A DNA stretch of 34,088 bases from a virus. The notes under the pieces were generated by a model. It did not search any database, was not told the origin of the DNA, and was given only the letters and a program-made list of their open reading frames with translations. The stretch lies in IMG/VR virus record IMGVR_UViG_3300021085_000111, positions 1-34,088 of that record. One strand, given 5' to 3'. Positions 24,108-32,222 of this stretch are shown piece after piece. The first letter of the stretch is position 1. The number at the start of each line of letters is the position of its first letter. The position numbers and the translations under genes were made by a program.

Positions 24108-25622
24108 CTAATCTCTCTGAGAATCTAGTTTACGAAGATTAAGTGTGATGTTATGGTCATTTCTTGTAAACTGATGTTTAAGTTCGTAAATAAGGTGTTT
24201 TCCTGAATATCTATTATCATACATGCCTTCAACACTTTCTACCTCTGCAACATTACTTCTTATCCTTATATCTATAATCCTTCCTACGGTTGCTCTACCA
24301 ATCATAAAAGTAGAACCTTCAATTACAATAGTTAATGGATGTTTATTTAAATGTGCCTTCATTGCCTTAGAAGAAATCTTATGTCTAAAATTTTTTTCTT
24401 GTTTTTCATCGTGATAACTTTGCAAATCTCCGTAAGTTCCAGATGACGATATTGTATGAAAATTTCTAGAGGGATATAGGTCAATGCTTTTAGATTTATT
24501 TTCTGGTCCTATAGCAAATTCTTGGTCTACAACGTTTTGAACTGCGGATGTATTTCCTATAATCATATCCTTTTGTAATCCAAACACGCTTGTTCTTGCT
24601 AGATGAGCAATTTTCGCCACTTCCCCTGTACCTATATTAGTGTTAGAGTAGTTACTACTGACTGCTCCCATATCTACCATTTTTAGTGTGTCAGAACTTT
24701 TAGGAATATCTATTTCTTTAATAGTAAGGTAACTATCTAATCCTCTACCTATACTTTTCGTCGCAGTAGTGGGAGAAAAAATATAAGGTTTGTTATTGAA
24801 AGGCGACTGACTTAGCATAGTTTCTAGATTACCAATTCTAATAACAGATTTCGCTAACTCTTCTGGCGGAACATCGTTTGAATCATCGTTTGCTTTCAGC
24901 ACTGGAATATTTAATGTAGCGAAAGTATAATATGGAGAACTATTCCTTGTTGTCAATCTACTACATAACCAAGTTATAGTATCTATGACATTTAGGTTAG
25001 GAACAATTATATTCATACCCCCTTGAACACTTACAATATCTTTTACATTTTTAACGCCCGTAAGACTTACGTCAATTTTTTGCCCAAATTCATTTCGAAT
25101 AATTTTCCTTATGATATGTTCTAGATTACCACTATAAGATTTTCTTAATTTTGTACTGCGACCAATGAATCCATTTTCATCCATAATAGAAAATACAAAA
25201 GTACTTGTGGAGGAAGACTTATTATTCTTTTTAGTTGCTTCAATACCAGTCATTATAAAACTCTTTTTTACTATCATTTCTTCATGGTCTTTATCTGCAG
25301 TACCAATACTGAGCAGTATTCTTTCTGTTCCTGAAAATTCCATTCCACTAAACATATTTCTATTATCAACTACAACAATTTTGCCTGTTAAAAAAGGTTT
25401 ATCTAAAGATTCATATATAAGAACTTCAGCAATCAATGTAGTTATGTTTATAATCAGCGGAACTTTTCCTACTTCTTTTTTTCCCTCTGGTCTGACAATT
25501 ATAGTTTGTTCGTCCGTTTCATCTTCAACTTTAGGTGGTGTGTTTGGTACAGACCATCTATCTGCATACATTATCGCCTCAGTTATTTTGTACTGAGGAT
25601 GGGTTTGAGAAGCAGTAGACAT
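24108..25622 (-). CDS. gp27-like baseplate hub protein
   Basis: This gene encodes 504 residues, longer than T4 gp27 (391). The core (about 60-240) has VPLIINITTLIAEVLIYESL, FLTGKIVVVDNRN, SGTERILLSIGTADKDHEEM and HIIRKIIRNEFG, and continues to NVIDTITWLCSRLT. This pattern matches hub proteins of the gp27/VgrG/gpD type. The end has KAHLNKHPLTIVIEGSTFMI, ATVGRIIDIRI and YSGKHLIYELKHQFT, and an NHDxTLNLxxL-like terminal strand. The hub trimer is the adaptor between the sixfold tail tube and the threefold needle. The gene lies between gp53 and the gp5-like gene, and gp27 binds gp5 in T4, so the assignment rests on both pattern and order. The ribosome site is weak and it starts 3 nt after the gp53 stop. 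Confidence 0.65.
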   Translation of the reverse strand: MSTASQTHPQYKITEAIMYADRWSVPNTPPKVEDETDEQTIIVRPEGKKEVGKVPLIINITTLIAEVLIYESLDKPFLTGKIVVVDNRNMFSGMEFSGTERILLSIGTADKDHEEMIVKKSFIMTGIEATKKNNKSSSTSTFVFSIMDENGFIGRSTKLRKSYSGNLEHIIRKIIRNEFGQKIDVSLTGVKNVKDIVSVQGGMNIIVPNLNVIDTITWLCSRLTTRNSSPYYTFATLNIPVLKANDDSNDVPPEELAKSVIRIGNLETMLSQSPFNNKPYIFSPTTATKSIGRGLDSYLTIKEIDIPKSSDTLKMVDMGAVSSNYSNTNIGTGEVAKIAHLARTSVFGLQKDMIIGNTSAVQNVVDQEFAIGPENKSKSIDLYPSRNFHTISSSGTYGDLQSYHDEKQEKNFRHKISSKAMKAHLNKHPLTIVIEGSTFMIGRATVGRIIDIRIRSNVAEVESVEGMYDNRYSGKHLIYELKHQFTRNDHNITLNLRKLDSQRD

Positions 25623-25625
25623 ATT

Positions 25626-26387
25626 CTATAATCTTTGTTTCATAAGAGACTTAAATTCACGGACAACTGGACCAATAGAACTTGGTTTGATAATAACAAT
25701 TCGTTGTAGTTCTAGGTTTTTATTTTCAAGTCTTTCGCGATATGATATGGGAGTCAACCCTTGAGCAGGATTACCGAAATCAAATAAAGGTAAATCTTGA
25801 TGTACTCCATCAGCATCTTCATAATGATGAACGGAATCATACTGAGCAGACTCTGATATAAGATTTACTACTTTATTTCCGTCAACAGTTGAAAAAGACA
25901 ATTGTTCAGTTGGAAGGAATGCACTGCCTCCAGTATTTATTATTATTTGACCCATCTCTGGTATCTTACGTATTATTGTTCCTTGTGTACCACTTTGTTG
26001 ACCTGTCACTGTTGCCCCAACAGGAAATAATTCATATGAACCATTATCACTTGATATATCACCATTAGTGGTTACTGTTCTATGAGGATATCTAACTTTT
26101 GATTCTTCAAGCAAATCATAACTAGGAATTGCCCAACCAGATTCACGAATGTGTTCGTTTACAAGAAAAAATGTCCAATAGTAATCTACAGTCCCATAAA
26201 GTTTGTAAGATAGTGTATCAGGTCTTTCTCCTGCCATTATTGTATATTTTTCATATAAGGTTTCACTATTCTTTGTATGTTCTAATACAGAAACATATTG
26301 AGAAAGTTTCTTGGTGAAGACAGGGGTTTCATTATCCCCAAACCTATACGGAACTGATTGAAAATTTGTAAAATAATTTGTAGGCAT
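25626..26387 (-). CDS. 53: Baseplate wedge protein gp53
   Basis: This gene encodes 253 residues (T4 gp53 has 196). The conserved N-terminus reads NYFTNFQSVPYRFG, then SETLYEKYTIMAGERPDTLS, YKLYGTVDYYWTFFLVNEHI and RESGWAIPS, the typical gp53 block of marine T4-like phages. The part after about 105 is a beta-type insertion (VGATVTGQQSGTQGTIIRKI and on), and the end is YRERLENKNLELQRIVIIKP. gp53 stabilises the wedge-to-wedge contact and works with the hub. GGGGA before the ATG gives a strong ribosome site. It directly follows gp48 with no gap. Confidence 0.88.
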   Translation of the reverse strand: MPTNYFTNFQSVPYRFGDNETPVFTKKLSQYVSVLEHTKNSETLYEKYTIMAGERPDTLSYKLYGTVDYYWTFFLVNEHIRESGWAIPSYDLLEESKVRYPHRTVTTNGDISSDNGSYELFPVGATVTGQQSGTQGTIIRKIPEMGQIIINTGGSAFLPTEQLSFSTVDGNKVVNLISESAQYDSVHHYEDADGVHQDLPLFDFGNPAQGLTPISYRERLENKNLELQRIVIIKPSSIGPVVREFKSLMKQRL

Positions 26388-27512
26388 TTAAAATCCCCTG
26401 TTATTATTAAGTTTGTTATCTGGGTCTTTATCACCTTCTATGTCTTGTCTTACTAAGCGAGTAGATTCTGTAAACGATAAACTTAATTCAGTCTGATAAG
26501 GCGAAACATCCTCACCGTCTTTTGGGTCATTAAAGAATACTTGCTTACCACTGTTATATTTAACATTTACTGAAGTTAAATATGCTGGTTTTATTTTATG
26601 AAATATTTCTTTACCTTCATACATCATGTGTATATAAAATCTTTCTGGAAATTTATACCCCATACTAATTCCTGCTTCGTCAATTGACTCTGGATATAGT
26701 TGTTTGCGGAAAAATTTTACAATATCTTTAATTGCCCTTGCCTCATTTTTTGAGGTAGGAATCATAGTAAACGCAAACGAAAATGTACGAGTTTGTACAC
26801 CCTCAAAGGTTTGTCTTGTATTTGGATTTACTGTAACTTGAGAAGCAACATTCGCTACTTTTTTAATTACTGTTGTATCAAAATCATCACTACTGAAGTT
26901 TTGTAAAACTTGATTAACTGCAAGGTTTGTTGATGCGCTATTAGCAGCACCTTTTAATCCACGCGCCAATGTGCTCACTCCTGAATTTAACATTGCGGTT
27001 AAAGGGTTTGTACCATTTTGTAACGCAGAAAGACCGATAGCACCAGCACGACCTATATCTACACCTTTATAGTCTACACCACCACTAAAATCTATTCCTG
27101 CGGGCATATATATGTCTACATATTCTCCTGGAATTACAGGTAATATAATGTCTCGGTCAAGTACCGCATCAGTAGATGCTGATTGGGTTTCTGTCATCTC
27201 ATTCAAAAGATTACCCATTGCTGCAAGTGTATCTCCAGATTTTGCTACCTCGCTGAGATTTTCCAGACCTGCAGTAAGTGATTTAAGCAAAGGTGAAACA
27301 ATAGTACCTATATTACCCAAAGTCACAGGTTTCTCTTTAATGACCTCAAATTTTATGTAGGTTTTATTACCATTTTCTTTGAGGTTTTGAGGAAAAGTGT
27401 TTTTTACATAATTTGACATAAAATCAACAGGATGTTTAGCACCTTCCCCACTAGCGGTAGTTTTTCTTATCACTGTAGTGGTGGAATTGTTAGTTGATAT
27501 TCCGTCTGCCAT
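26388..27512 (-). CDS. 48: Baseplate tail-tube cap gp48
   Basis: This gene encodes 374 residues, near T4 gp48 (364). The N-terminal part is polar (STNNSTTTVIRKTTASGEG), followed by NYVKNTFPQNLKENGNKTYI and a Gly/Ala-rich mid part. The diagnostic stretch is in the C-terminal half: TRTFSFAFTMIPTSKNEARA, then IKDIVKFFRKQLYPES and YKFPERFYIHMMYEGKEI. This is the tail-tube-like fold shared by gp48 and gp54. gp48 caps the hub and starts tube assembly. It could be gp54 instead, as the two are paralogues. AGGA precedes the ATG, and an exact late promoter lies at 27557-27550. It is the first gene of the long minus-strand series. Confidence 0.75.
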   Translation of the reverse strand: MADGISTNNSTTTVIRKTTASGEGAKHPVDFMSNYVKNTFPQNLKENGNKTYIKFEVIKEKPVTLGNIGTIVSPLLKSLTAGLENLSEVAKSGDTLAAMGNLLNEMTETQSASTDAVLDRDIILPVIPGEYVDIYMPAGIDFSGGVDYKGVDIGRAGAIGLSALQNGTNPLTAMLNSGVSTLARGLKGAANSASTNLAVNQVLQNFSSDDFDTTVIKKVANVASQVTVNPNTRQTFEGVQTRTFSFAFTMIPTSKNEARAIKDIVKFFRKQLYPESIDEAGISMGYKFPERFYIHMMYEGKEIFHKIKPAYLTSVNVKYNSGKQVFFNDPKDGEDVSPYQTELSLSFTESTRLVRQDIEGDKDPDNKLNNNRGF

Positions 27513-27549
27513 CTTAGTTTCCTACTAAATAGTTTATATTCGTCAAGTC

Positions 27550-27557
27550 TATTTATA
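27550..27557 (-). promoter_or_regulatory. T4-type late promoter for gp48
   Basis: TATAAATA reads exactly on minus, 37 nt before the gp48 ATG, inside the 53-base divergent gap with gp4. It is the likely start of the main baseplate transcript. Confidence 0.7.
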
Positions 27558-27565
27558 AGGTTTTT

Positions 27566-28051
27566 ATGGCATATTCTGGAAGATATTCAGTAAAAAATCC
27601 ATCTAAGTATGAAGGTGACCCAACTAAGGTTATCTATAGGTCATTATGGGAACGGCATGCCTTCAAATGGTGTGACGATAACCCCAATATAGTCAAGTGG
27701 TCATCCGAAGAAGTTGTTATACCTTATCTATATGAAGTAGATAGGAAGTATCACCGATACTTTATGGACTTGAAACTTTCAACTAAACAGGGTAAGACAT
27801 TCCTTGTAGAGATAAAACCTGATGGACAAACTAGACCTCCAAAGGGTGCAAGGAAAACAAAGAGATATCTTACTGAGAGTTTGACTTTTATTAAGAACGT
27901 GAATAAGTGGGAAGCAGCAGAAGAATATGCCAAGGACAGAGGTTGGGAGTTTGTGATATGGACTGAGAAGAACGAACCCTTGAAGTCTATTATACCTAAG
28001 TCAACCAAACCATTAAAACCAATAAAACCTTACAAACGTCGTAAAAAATAG
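27566..28051 (+). CDS. 4: Head completion nuclease gp4
   Basis: This gene encodes 161 residues (T4 gp4 has 150). MAYSGRYSVKNPSKYEGDPT and KVIYRSLWERHAFKWCDDNP are the conserved family opening. The TnsA-like nuclease core has E29 in LWER, D68 in YFMDLK and the E82-x-K84 pair in LVEIKP, all intact. gp4 acts after DNA packaging on the head, probably trimming the DNA end before tail attachment. The C-terminus is Lys/Pro rich (KPLKPIKPYKRRKK). AAGG lies 6 nt before the ATG. Its own promoter is not obvious in the 53-base divergent gap. Confidence 0.87.
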   Translation: MAYSGRYSVKNPSKYEGDPTKVIYRSLWERHAFKWCDDNPNIVKWSSEEVVIPYLYEVDRKYHRYFMDLKLSTKQGKTFLVEIKPDGQTRPPKGARKTKRYLTESLTFIKNVNKWEAAEEYAKDRGWEFVIWTEKNEPLKSIIPKSTKPLKPIKPYKRRKK

Positions 28052-28059
28052 TATAAATA
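28052..28059 (+). promoter_or_regulatory. Late promoter abutting the next start codon
   Basis: TATAAATA is exact on plus and ends 6 nt before the ATG at 28066, starting at the gp4 stop codon. As at gp25, a transcript from here would have almost no leader. Confidence 0.55.
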
Positions 28060-28065
28060 GACTAT

Positions 28066-28644
28066 ATGAGTAAGATATTCGATACCCTATCACAAGAAGC
28101 ATTCCGAGCGGGAGTAACACCTCGTACTGCGGAATCACGTAAATGGTTTCGCCAACGTGCAAGAGATTTACGAGGAATTAATCGTAACGCATTAATGGGA
28201 GAGTTACCTACTGGTGGGGATATAGTCGGAACGATGCAGATGTTCTTTTACGACCCAAAGACAAAAGATACATTACCGTATTATGACACCTTCCCTTTGG
28301 TTGTTATAGTTGGACCTGCACCAAAGGGTTTCTATGGATTAAACCTACACTACATTAATCCTATGTTACGAGCAAAGATGCTAGACGGGTTAATGGATAT
28401 TGCATCAAGTAAAAACTCACCTACCGCAAAATTTAACATTACATATAGTACTCTTAAATCAACAGCAAATTTAAAATACTATAAACCTTGTTTTAAACAT
28501 TATTTAACATCAAATGTTAAAAGTAGTTTTGCACAGGTTCCTGCCACAGATTGGGAGATAGCAGCATTCCTTCCTGTAGCAAGTTTCAAGAAAATTCCAA
28601 ATGCTCTTACTGCATACTCAGACTCAAGAAAGATGATAGGTTAA
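28066..28644 (+). CDS. Conserved T4-like assembly protein, unknown
   Basis: This gene encodes 192 residues. MSKIFDTLSQEAFRAGVTPR, then TAESRKWFRQRARDLRGINR, MQMFFYDPKTKDTLPYYDTF, PLVVIVGPAPKGFYGLNLHY and INPMLRAKMLDGLMD form a pattern I associate with proteins located next to gp4 in marine T4-like phages. The end has YYKPCFKHYLTSNVKSSFAQ and DWEIAAFLPVASF. It has no signal or membrane segment. In T4 the neighbours of gene 4 include gene 2, the DNA-end protector (274 residues), so that role is possible but not supported by a motif. It could equally be a tail or neck protein. The ribosome site is weak. Confidence 0.55.
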   Translation: MSKIFDTLSQEAFRAGVTPRTAESRKWFRQRARDLRGINRNALMGELPTGGDIVGTMQMFFYDPKTKDTLPYYDTFPLVVIVGPAPKGFYGLNLHYINPMLRAKMLDGLMDIASSKNSPTAKFNITYSTLKSTANLKYYKPCFKHYLTSNVKSSFAQVPATDWEIAAFLPVASFKKIPNALTAYSDSRKMIG

Positions 28645-28648
28645 AAAA

Positions 28649-29365
28649 ATGGCACAACGGATAGATGATATTTTATCAGAAATCGGTAAAGGTGGAGGTC
28701 TAGCAGACTCTAATTTATATAGAATTAAATTGCCTACAATAAACGGCGAAAATAGAGGTATGGATATATTGTGTACTGATATATCTTTACCTAGCAGACA
28801 AATTACCACAAGAGAAGTTCAAATGGGGATGGATAACACATTCAGGGTTGCTTATGGCGATTCACATATGGATATTAATCTTTCGTTTATGCTTCTAAAC
28901 GATTTTGGAGCAAGGTATTATTTTGAAGCATGGCAAAGCACAGCATATGATTCTCAAAACAAAACATTAAGGTTTCATAAAAGTTATGTTAAACCTGTAA
29001 CAATCCAAGTTCTAAGAAAGGGTGTTGCGTTTGATATCACAAAGAAGAAATTATTTAATGCTGGTAAAATACCAAGTTCTATAAGGACAAGACTTCCTAG
29101 ATTAGGTCCACTAGATTTTGCTCAAGGGCAGTTCGATTTAAATTTTATCACAAAAGATGATATAATATATGAGATTGAACTTACAGATTGTTTTCCATTT
29201 AGTATGTCAGAGATTACTATGGGGGGAGGAACTGAACAAATATTACTTAAGCAACAAGTACAACTATCGTTTAAGAAGTTTAAAACTGTAACAAAATATG
29301 ACAAAGGAAGAGGGAGTCAGATTGGCGAGGCACTTCTTGGCGGCGTTATGAGAAAAATCTTTTAA
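28649..29365 (+). CDS. Tail-tube-like protein (gp19/gp54 fold)
   Basis: This gene encodes 238 residues. The first half follows the tail-tube protein plan: NLYRIKLPTINGENRGMDIL, CTDISLPSRQITTREVQMGM, then NTFRVAYGDSHMDINLSFML and NDFGARYYFEAWQSTAYD. The later half is beta-rich with IIYEIELTDCFPFSMSEITM and LLKQQVQLSFKKFKTV. It is longer than a tube protein (T4 gp19 has 163 residues) and sits before gp26 and gp29 in a hub gene group, so a tube-initiator (gp54-like) or tube-base role is likely. gp48 is encoded separately on the other strand. AGG lies before the ATG, which starts 4 nt after the upstream stop. Confidence 0.6.
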   Translation: MAQRIDDILSEIGKGGGLADSNLYRIKLPTINGENRGMDILCTDISLPSRQITTREVQMGMDNTFRVAYGDSHMDINLSFMLLNDFGARYYFEAWQSTAYDSQNKTLRFHKSYVKPVTIQVLRKGVAFDITKKKLFNAGKIPSSIRTRLPRLGPLDFAQGQFDLNFITKDDIIYEIELTDCFPFSMSEITMGGGTEQILLKQQVQLSFKKFKTVTKYDKGRGSQIGEALLGGVMRKIF

Positions 29366-29371
29366 AAAGAT

Positions 29372-29379
29372 TATAAATA
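29372..29379 (+). promoter_or_regulatory. T4-type late promoter for gp26 and gp29
   Basis: TATAAATA is exact on plus in the 48-base gap before gp26, 34 nt upstream of its ATG. It probably drives gp26, its frameshift product and the tape measure. Confidence 0.7.
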
Positions 29380-29413
29380 AATTATATTATAAACACGGAG
29401 AATAAATAATATT

Positions 29414-30124
29414 ATGGCACTACCTAAGTTAAATGAATCAGTTAGATATGAGGTACAAATACCTTCAACCATGAAGGTCGTAACATACAGACCATATCTA
29501 GTGAAAGAAGAAAAAATACTTTTACAAGCGCATGAATCAAATGATGAAAAAACAGCGATGAGAGCAATGCTCGATACTGTAGTTGCTTGTATATATGACA
29601 ATGTCGATATTGATTCACTCACCTCTTTTGATGTTGAGTATCTATTTACAATGATAAGGGCAAAGTCAGTCGGAGAAACTTCTACATTAAATGGAGTTTG
29701 TTCTGCAAAAGATTGTGACGGAAAAACAGATGTTACTATAGAATTAAGCAGTATAGATATTCCGACACCACCTAAAGACATTAGTAATATTGTAGAGATA
29801 AATCCAGAAATATCTATAGAATTAAGATATCCTTCTTACAATGCTTTTATGTCAAACTTTTCTCAGGGTATGTCTGAATCAGAATACGGTTTAAGTCTGA
29901 TCAATCATTGCATATTAGCAATTCTTACACCCAACGAAAGAATAACAGAATGGTCTCAAAAAGAAATGGATGAATTCATTAACTCAATGACATCACTTCA
30001 GTTCGAAAAACTCGGAGATTTTCTTGGAACTATTCCGTCATTAAAACAAAAAGTAGAGTTCACCTGTAAAAAGTGTGGACATGAGAATAAATTAACATTG
30101 GAGGGTCTTCAAGATTTTTTTTAG
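29414..30124 (+). CDS. 26: Baseplate hub assembly protein gp26 (short form)
   Basis: This gene encodes 236 residues (T4 gp26 has 208). MALPKLNESVRYEVQIPSTM, TYRPYLVKEEKILLQAHES, then FDVEYLFTMIRAKSVGETS match the gp26 family. C96 and C101 plus the C218-x-x-C221 pair near the end (EFTCKKCGHE) suggest a zinc ribbon. The protein helps assemble the central hub. GGAG lies 13 nt before the ATG. The frame ends in a run of eight T (30115-30122) that forms a -1 slippery site (T TTT TTT) immediately before TAG. The next frame continues with sequence resembling a tail chaperone extension. Confidence 0.85.
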   Translation: MALPKLNESVRYEVQIPSTMKVVTYRPYLVKEEKILLQAHESNDEKTAMRAMLDTVVACIYDNVDIDSLTSFDVEYLFTMIRAKSVGETSTLNGVCSAKDCDGKTDVTIELSSIDIPTPPKDISNIVEINPEISIELRYPSYNAFMSNFSQGMSESEYGLSLINHCILAILTPNERITEWSQKEMDEFINSMTSLQFEKLGDFLGTIPSLKQKVEFTCKKCGHENKLTLEGLQDFF

Positions 30125-30315
30125 TATGCCTCTCGCATGACAATTTAGTTTCTCATTTTAAAACTAATTTTGCTTTGATGCAGCATTTTAAATATTCGTT
30201 ACATGATATTGAAAATATGCATCCGTGGGAAAGAGAAGTTTATTTAATGTTATTAGAACAACATCTCGAAAAAGAGGCAGAAGAACAGGAAAAAAGAAAT
30301 CAGACGAACGCATAA
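29414..30315 (+). CDS. gp26 frameshift product (gp26 plus 64-residue extension)
   Basis: A -1 slip in the eight-T run joins 236 gp26 residues to 64 residues encoded from 30121 to 30312, ending TAA at 30313-30315 and giving about 300 residues. The extension has no start codon in its first third. It reads VCLSHDNLVSHFKTNFALMQ, then FKYSLHDIENMHPWEREVYL, MLLEQHLEKEAEEQEK. The open frame runs from the slip to a stop 10 nt before the tape-measure gene. The layout mirrors the G/GT chaperone genes that precede the tape measure in lambda-like phages. A small hairpin (ATGC/GCAT around 30126-30138) follows the slip. Whether the ratio of short to long forms matters here is inference. An internal ATG at 30178 could instead give a separate 45-residue protein. 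Confidence 0.7.
30115..30122 (+). other. Slippery run for -1 ribosomal frameshift
   Basis: Eight T bases sit in gp26 codons as TTT TTT TAG. A -1 slip keeps both tRNAs paired with TTT. A five-base-pair hairpin follows after about 3 bases (stem around ATGC at 30126-30129 and GCAT at 30135-30138). The stop lies immediately after the slip in the zero frame. Confidence 0.65.
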
Positions 30316-30324
30316 GGTAAACAC

Positions 30325-32118
30325 ATGGCAATTGATGACACCCACGGAACTGGTAATCCCGTATTTTTAGATACACAATCATTAGGAAACAGTGATTCTG
30401 ATACACTGAGACTAACTCAAATTGCTCTGTCACTCCAAGTTACAAATAAGCAGTTAGAATTGCTCAGTAAGGCAAATCAGGTTCAAGTAATACAGGGTGA
30501 AACTCACACCTTGCAACTCCAAGGTATTTTTTCTTTGGTTAGTAAATATTTCGATGACCTTAATGCGAAAAAGGGAGATGAAGAAGAAGAAAGGAAAGAG
30601 TTACTTGCTTCATTAAAGGGTCTTAAAGAAAATAAAGGAGGTAAAGGTAGTAGTCCTAAAGAAAAAGATGAGACTAAAGACCGAAAAGGTATGTTGGGAT
30701 TTCTTGGTTTAATCTTAAGTAGTTTGATAAAAGCGCCTCTTCTCTTTCTTGCAGGACTTGGTAGTCTTGGTCTAGGTAAAATGATTTTTGGTAAAGGCGG
30801 TTTTGCTACAGTAAAGTTTTCGTTAGGTCTTTTAAGAGGTTCAATTGATAAAATCAATAAGTTCAATTCAAAGATTTTTGGTATAGATAAATTTAAAGAA
30901 GCATCTAAAAAGGCAAAACCAACTAAATCATTTAATAAAATGAACAAACTAGCAAGGGCGGGTGTATCTCAGAAACAAATGGCAAAAATGCCAAACGTGT
31001 ATGGTAAGGAAGTAAGTAATTTAGCGAAACAAATGAGTCCCAAAGAGTTTCAACAGATGAGAAAAGGTAGTGGCACTATGAATGCCATAATGAGGGGTTA
31101 TCAAAAATTCGTAGGAATGTTTGACAAATTTAAAAAACCAGCGGGTCCACCTAAACCTTCAGGCGCAGGAAAGTTATCAAAACTTATTAGTGGATTTAAA
31201 AATTCAATTAAGACAATGCTTGGTCCATTTAGGGTAATTGGTAAAATGTTTGGAGCAATATTTGCACCACTTAGAATTATATTTACTATATTTGAAACAG
31301 TAAAGGGTGCTATACAAGGATTTAATCGATATGGTGAAGACGGAAGTATATTTTCTAAATTAGTAGGTGGTGTGCTAGGAGGTATCGGTGGCGCATTTAA
31401 AGCGATTGTAGGTTATCCACTTGACCTTTTAAGAAGTATCGCTGCATGGATTCTTGGAAAGTTTGGATTTGACAATGCTGCAGCGTATTTGAAAGGATTC
31501 TCCGTTACGGCAATGATAGGAGACTTCTTTAATGCGATTAGTGACAAAATAGTAGGATTTTTCTCAAACATAACTAGTGCCTTTGATCAAGGGATGGGTC
31601 CAGGACTCGCTAACCTTGCTATAAAATTAGCACAGATATCCACAAAGATAATGAGATTTCCTATGGCATTAACAGCAGGTGGTCTTGCTGGTGTCCTTGC
31701 TATAACTCCTGGAGGTAAAAGTCCTAAAGAAGCATTTTTTGATGCTTTCAATGGAGTTATGAATTTTGGTGATTCTGCATTTGAGGGTGCACAGAAACTT
31801 GTTGGTGTAGAGACTCAAACAGAAACCGATGCAAGAATAGCAAAAGAAGTTGCAGAAGCAGAAAAAGCAAGACTTGAGAAAAAAGAAGCAGATAGAGCAA
31901 GAAAATTAAAAGAAGAAGAAGAACGAAAAAAGGCAGCACTAGAAGAACAAGAAAGATTACAAGCAGAGCAAGCAAGAAGACTTGAAGGTGGGACTAATGT
32001 GGATAACAGTCAAACTTCTGTGACTAACAATTCATATTCTGGCGCTCTTGATGGTGCATCGGATTCTGGACCACCTCCTGAATTCGCAATGCTTATGGGT
32101 TTAGCGGGATTAGGATAA
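30325..32118 (+). CDS. 29: Tape measure / hub protein gp29
   Basis: This gene encodes 597 residues, nearly the T4 gp29 size (590). The N-terminus MAIDDTHGTGNPVFLDTQSL leads into helices with LRLTQIALSLQVTNKQLELL. Residues 122-157 (MLGFLGLILSSLIKAPLLFL and on) form a hydrophobic segment typical of tape measures, and more such segments lie at about 330-360 and 380-465. The C-terminal part (about 505-555) is a long charged coiled coil (AKEVAEAEKARLEKKEADRA and on). Tape measure length sets tail length, and hydrophobic parts may enter the host membrane on injection. AAGG lies about 7 nt before the ATG. It follows the frameshift gene at 10 nt and ends at the bidirectional terminator. Confidence 0.8.
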   Translation: MAIDDTHGTGNPVFLDTQSLGNSDSDTLRLTQIALSLQVTNKQLELLSKANQVQVIQGETHTLQLQGIFSLVSKYFDDLNAKKGDEEEERKELLASLKGLKENKGGKGSSPKEKDETKDRKGMLGFLGLILSSLIKAPLLFLAGLGSLGLGKMIFGKGGFATVKFSLGLLRGSIDKINKFNSKIFGIDKFKEASKKAKPTKSFNKMNKLARAGVSQKQMAKMPNVYGKEVSNLAKQMSPKEFQQMRKGSGTMNAIMRGYQKFVGMFDKFKKPAGPPKPSGAGKLSKLISGFKNSIKTMLGPFRVIGKMFGAIFAPLRIIFTIFETVKGAIQGFNRYGEDGSIFSKLVGGVLGGIGGAFKAIVGYPLDLLRSIAAWILGKFGFDNAAAYLKGFSVTAMIGDFFNAISDKIVGFFSNITSAFDQGMGPGLANLAIKLAQISTKIMRFPMALTAGGLAGVLAITPGGKSPKEAFFDAFNGVMNFGDSAFEGAQKLVGVETQTETDARIAKEVAEAEKARLEKKEADRARKLKEEEERKKAALEEQERLQAEQARRLEGGTNVDNSQTSVTNNSYSGALDGASDSGPPPEFAMLMGLAGLG

Positions 32119-32155
32119 AAAAAAGGGAGACCCGAAAGTCTCCCCTGCCTTTTTT
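32117..32155. terminator. Bidirectional rho-independent terminator
   Basis: The stem GGGAGAC (32125-32131) pairs with GTCTCCC (32138-32144) around a six-base loop. It is followed by six T (32150-32155) on plus and preceded by eight A (32117-32124), which are T on minus. It sits between convergent gp29 and gp32 and can end both transcripts. Confidence 0.85.
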
Positions 32156-32166
32156 ACGTGGGTTTA

Positions 32167-32180
32167 AGGGGAAATCCCCT
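32167..32180. other. Short GC hairpin in the convergent gap
   Basis: AGGGG pairs with CCCCT around a four-base loop AAAT, between the terminator and the gp32 stop codon. On minus it would lie in the gp32 3' leader, before the terminator. It may protect the mRNA end or be part of a compound terminator. Confidence 0.45.
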
Positions 32181-32222
32181 CCCTAATTATTCGGGGATAC
32201 CAATGGTAAAGGCGGACATCTT

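Noticed and set aside
29371-29781. Minus-strand open frame opposite gp26
   Set aside because: It is antisense to a conserved gp26 gene and overlaps its promoter. It has no motif.
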